Below, one piece after another: positions 5,934 through 6,891 of a stretch of 6,891 nucleotides of DNA. Each line of letters starts with the position of its first letter. Position 1 is the first letter of the stretch. Position numbers and translations under genes: made by a program. This DNA comes from Propionibacteriales bacterium (lineage in GTDB: Bacteria; Actinomycetota; Actinomycetes; Propionibacteriales; Propionibacteriaceae), in contig JADGPB010000121.1 of NCBI GenBank assembly GCA_017882655.1, positions 1-6,891 on the forward strand. Direction: 5' to 3'. A model generated the notes under the pieces. It was given only the letters and a program-made list of their open reading frames with translations, was not told the DNA's origin and searched no databases.

Positions 5934-5951
5934 TGGGTGCGTGAACACCCA
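5934..5951. repeat. Operator-like inverted repeat upstream of the glycosyltransferase promoter
   Basis: TGGGTG (5934-5939) and CACCCA (5946-5951) flank a 6-nt centre, giving an 18-bp dyad of the size bound by a dimeric regulator. It covers the region where the -35 element for the TAGGCT box at 5968 would lie. Two direct copies of TCGGGA (5952-5957 and 5962-5967), one helical turn apart, fill the space up to the -10 box. Confidence 0.4.
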
Positions 5952-5967
5952 TCGGGAGCCCTCGGGA

Positions 5968-5973
5968 TAGGCT
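5968..5973 (+). promoter_or_regulatory. Probable -10 box of the glycosyltransferase operon
   Basis: TAGGCT matches the actinobacterial TANNNT consensus and lies 31 nt before the GTG, leaving room for a leader of about 25 nt that includes the ribosome site AGAAGGA (5991-5997). No good -35 is present, which is common in this phylum. Confidence 0.45.
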
Positions 5974-6004
5974 GACCTGACCCGCCCGAAAGAAGGACGA
6001 CAAG

Positions 6005-6754
6005 GTGCAGTTGCTCGGCGACCCGCCCGCTCATCGTCGGCTTGTCGTGCTGCCCGCGTGGAACGAGGAGGCGGCCATCGGCGGTTGCCTCGAGGAGATC
6101 CGCGGCGCTCTGCCCGACTGGGATGTCGTGGTCGTCTCGGATGGTTCCACCGACAACACTTCTGTTGTGGCCCGCTCGATGGGCGTCCCGGTCATCGACC
6201 TGCCGTTCAACCTCGGTGTCGGAGGCGCGAGGCGGGCCGGTTTCTCGTACGCGATCCGCGAGGGCTACACCGAAGTGCTGCAGATCGACGCGGACGGTCA
6301 GCACGACCCGGCTGAGGTGCATCACCTCGTCGATGTCATGGCGGAGACCCAGGCCGACGTGGTGATCGGCGCGAGGTTCGCCGGACGTGGCGACTACTCC
6401 GTGACCGGTCCTCGCAAGTGGGCGATGAAGCTGTTGTCTTCGGTGCTGTCCCGCGTGTGTGGGACGCGCCTCACGGACACGACCTCCGGGCTCAAGCTGT
6501 GCGGACCTCGAGCGAATGCGCTGTACGCCAGGGAGTACCCAGCCGAATACCTCGGCGACACGGTCGAGGCCATCGTCATCGCGGCGCGCAGCGGACTTGT
6601 GGTGCGGCAGGCAGGCGTTGTCATGCGGGAGCGCGCTGGTGGTGTGCCGAGCCACTCGCCGGTGAAAGCCGCGATCTTCCTGATCAGGGCCATGATGGCG
6701 CTTGCCATCGCGCTGACCCGCCCGGAAAAGGTGCTCGAGCAGGAGTCGTCATGA
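6005..6754 (+). CDS. Family 2 glycosyltransferase (polyprenyl-phosphate mannosyltransferase-like)
   Basis: Predicted GT-A fold glycosyltransferase of 249 residues that moves a sugar from a nucleotide donor, probably to a lipid-phosphate or envelope acceptor at the membrane's inner face. The N-terminal strand carries VLPAWNEE (15-22), then VVSDGSTDNT (43-52) for nucleotide binding, the NLGVGGARRAG segment (69-79), and the metal-binding DAD in DADGQH (95-100). TDTTSGLKL (157-165) suits the acceptor-side region. One hydrophobic stretch near 222-238 may attach it to the membrane, but there is no multi-span domain. The start is GTG at 6005, with AGAAGGA 7 nt upstream. Its stop overlaps the next start as ATGA, so the two are translationally coupled. 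This GT2-DUF2304 pairing is seen in other bacterial envelope-glycan loci. Donor and acceptor cannot be told from the sequence. Confidence 0.92.
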   Translation: MQLLGDPPAHRRLVVLPAWNEEAAIGGCLEEIRGALPDWDVVVVSDGSTDNTSVVARSMGVPVIDLPFNLGVGGARRAGFSYAIREGYTEVLQIDADGQHDPAEVHHLVDVMAETQADVVIGARFAGRGDYSVTGPRKWAMKLLSSVLSRVCGTRLTDTTSGLKLCGPRANALYAREYPAEYLGDTVEAIVIAARSGLVVRQAGVVMRERAGGVPSHSPVKAAIFLIRAMMALAIALTRPEKVLEQESS

Positions 6755-6891
6755 CCTACATCTTGCCCCTGCTGTTCGTCCTGGCGACGATCATCACGAT
6801 GGTCGTCCTCATGCGGCGACGGGTGATGAAAGAGCGGTTCACCGTGTGGTGGGCGATCCTCAGCGTGGGCGTCGTCGTCTTCGCGGTGTTC
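6751..6891 (+). CDS. DUF2304-like small membrane protein, N-terminal part
   Basis: Open reading frame that continues beyond the right edge; 47 codons are visible. It begins with a membrane segment (residues 4-20, ILPLLFVLATIITMVVL), then a basic turn MRRRVMKERF (21-30), then a second hydrophobic segment (31-47) starting TVWWAIL. This layout of a short helix, an Arg-rich cytoplasmic loop with a K/R-E-R motif, and an aromatic Trp-containing second helix is what DUF2304 proteins show. They commonly follow a GT2 gene and are thought to be membrane partners of glycosyltransferases, though their role is not established. The ATG overlaps the glycosyltransferase stop (ATGA), so translation is probably coupled and no separate ribosome site is needed. 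Confidence 0.8.
   Translation, partial: MTYILPLLFVLATIITMVVLMRRRVMKERFTVWWAILSVGVVVFAVF

Noticed and set aside
4475..5944. 489-codon plus-strand open frame opposite the ABC ATPase gene
   Set aside because: It is antisense to a complete and conserved ATPase, crosses its terminator and leader, and shows no family signature.
5849..6655. 268-codon minus-strand frame across the divergent region and glycosyltransferase
   Set aside because: It is antisense to the well-supported GT2 gene and has no recognisable domain.

Overview
The window is high-GC DNA (about two thirds G+C by eye) with typical actinomycete traits: strong third-position G/C bias, long spurious antisense reading frames, frequent GTG starts, probable leaderless promoters and actinobacterial-style proteins (DUF4032, DUF2304, an MsiK-type ATPase, a CysS with an HLGH motif). 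It looks chromosomal and mostly housekeeping. A member of the Propionibacteriales/Nocardioidaceae is my guess, but that is an impression of gene content and not proven. I see no rRNA, tRNA, CRISPR array, transposase or prophage gene.

Layout, left to right. On the minus strand, read from right to left: an orphan sugar-type ABC ATPase (4673-5764) followed by a strong GC hairpin terminator (4624-4653); a glucose-6-phosphate dehydrogenase (3161-4528); a DUF4032 protein with a kinase-like N-terminal domain (1642-3102); a striking 90-bp nested palindrome (1519-1608); cysteinyl-tRNA synthetase (83-1486); and, overlapping its stop codon by one base, the first 27 codons of an RlmB-type 23S rRNA 2'-O-methyltransferase running off the left edge. 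On the plus strand, diverging from the ABC ATPase, are a family 2 glycosyltransferase (6005-6754) and a coupled small membrane protein of the DUF2304 type (6751 to the right edge).

The genes form several small units. cysS-rlmB is a translation-related operon. The sugar ATPase probably energises permeases encoded elsewhere, and G6PD would send hexose phosphate into the oxidative pentose phosphate pathway, so import and NADPH supply may be neighbours in function, although the terminator separates their transcripts. The glycosyltransferase/DUF2304 pair points to lipid-linked sugar or cell-envelope glycan work.

No gene here forms an obviously new system. The best non-coding signal is the nested palindrome between the DUF4032 gene and cysS: a perfect 28-bp palindrome at the centre of a nearly complete 90-bp one, its outer edge reaching the -35 region of the cysS promoter. 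The 240-bp divergent region 5765-6004 holds several short inverted repeats. No gene-free stretch exceeds 300 bases.
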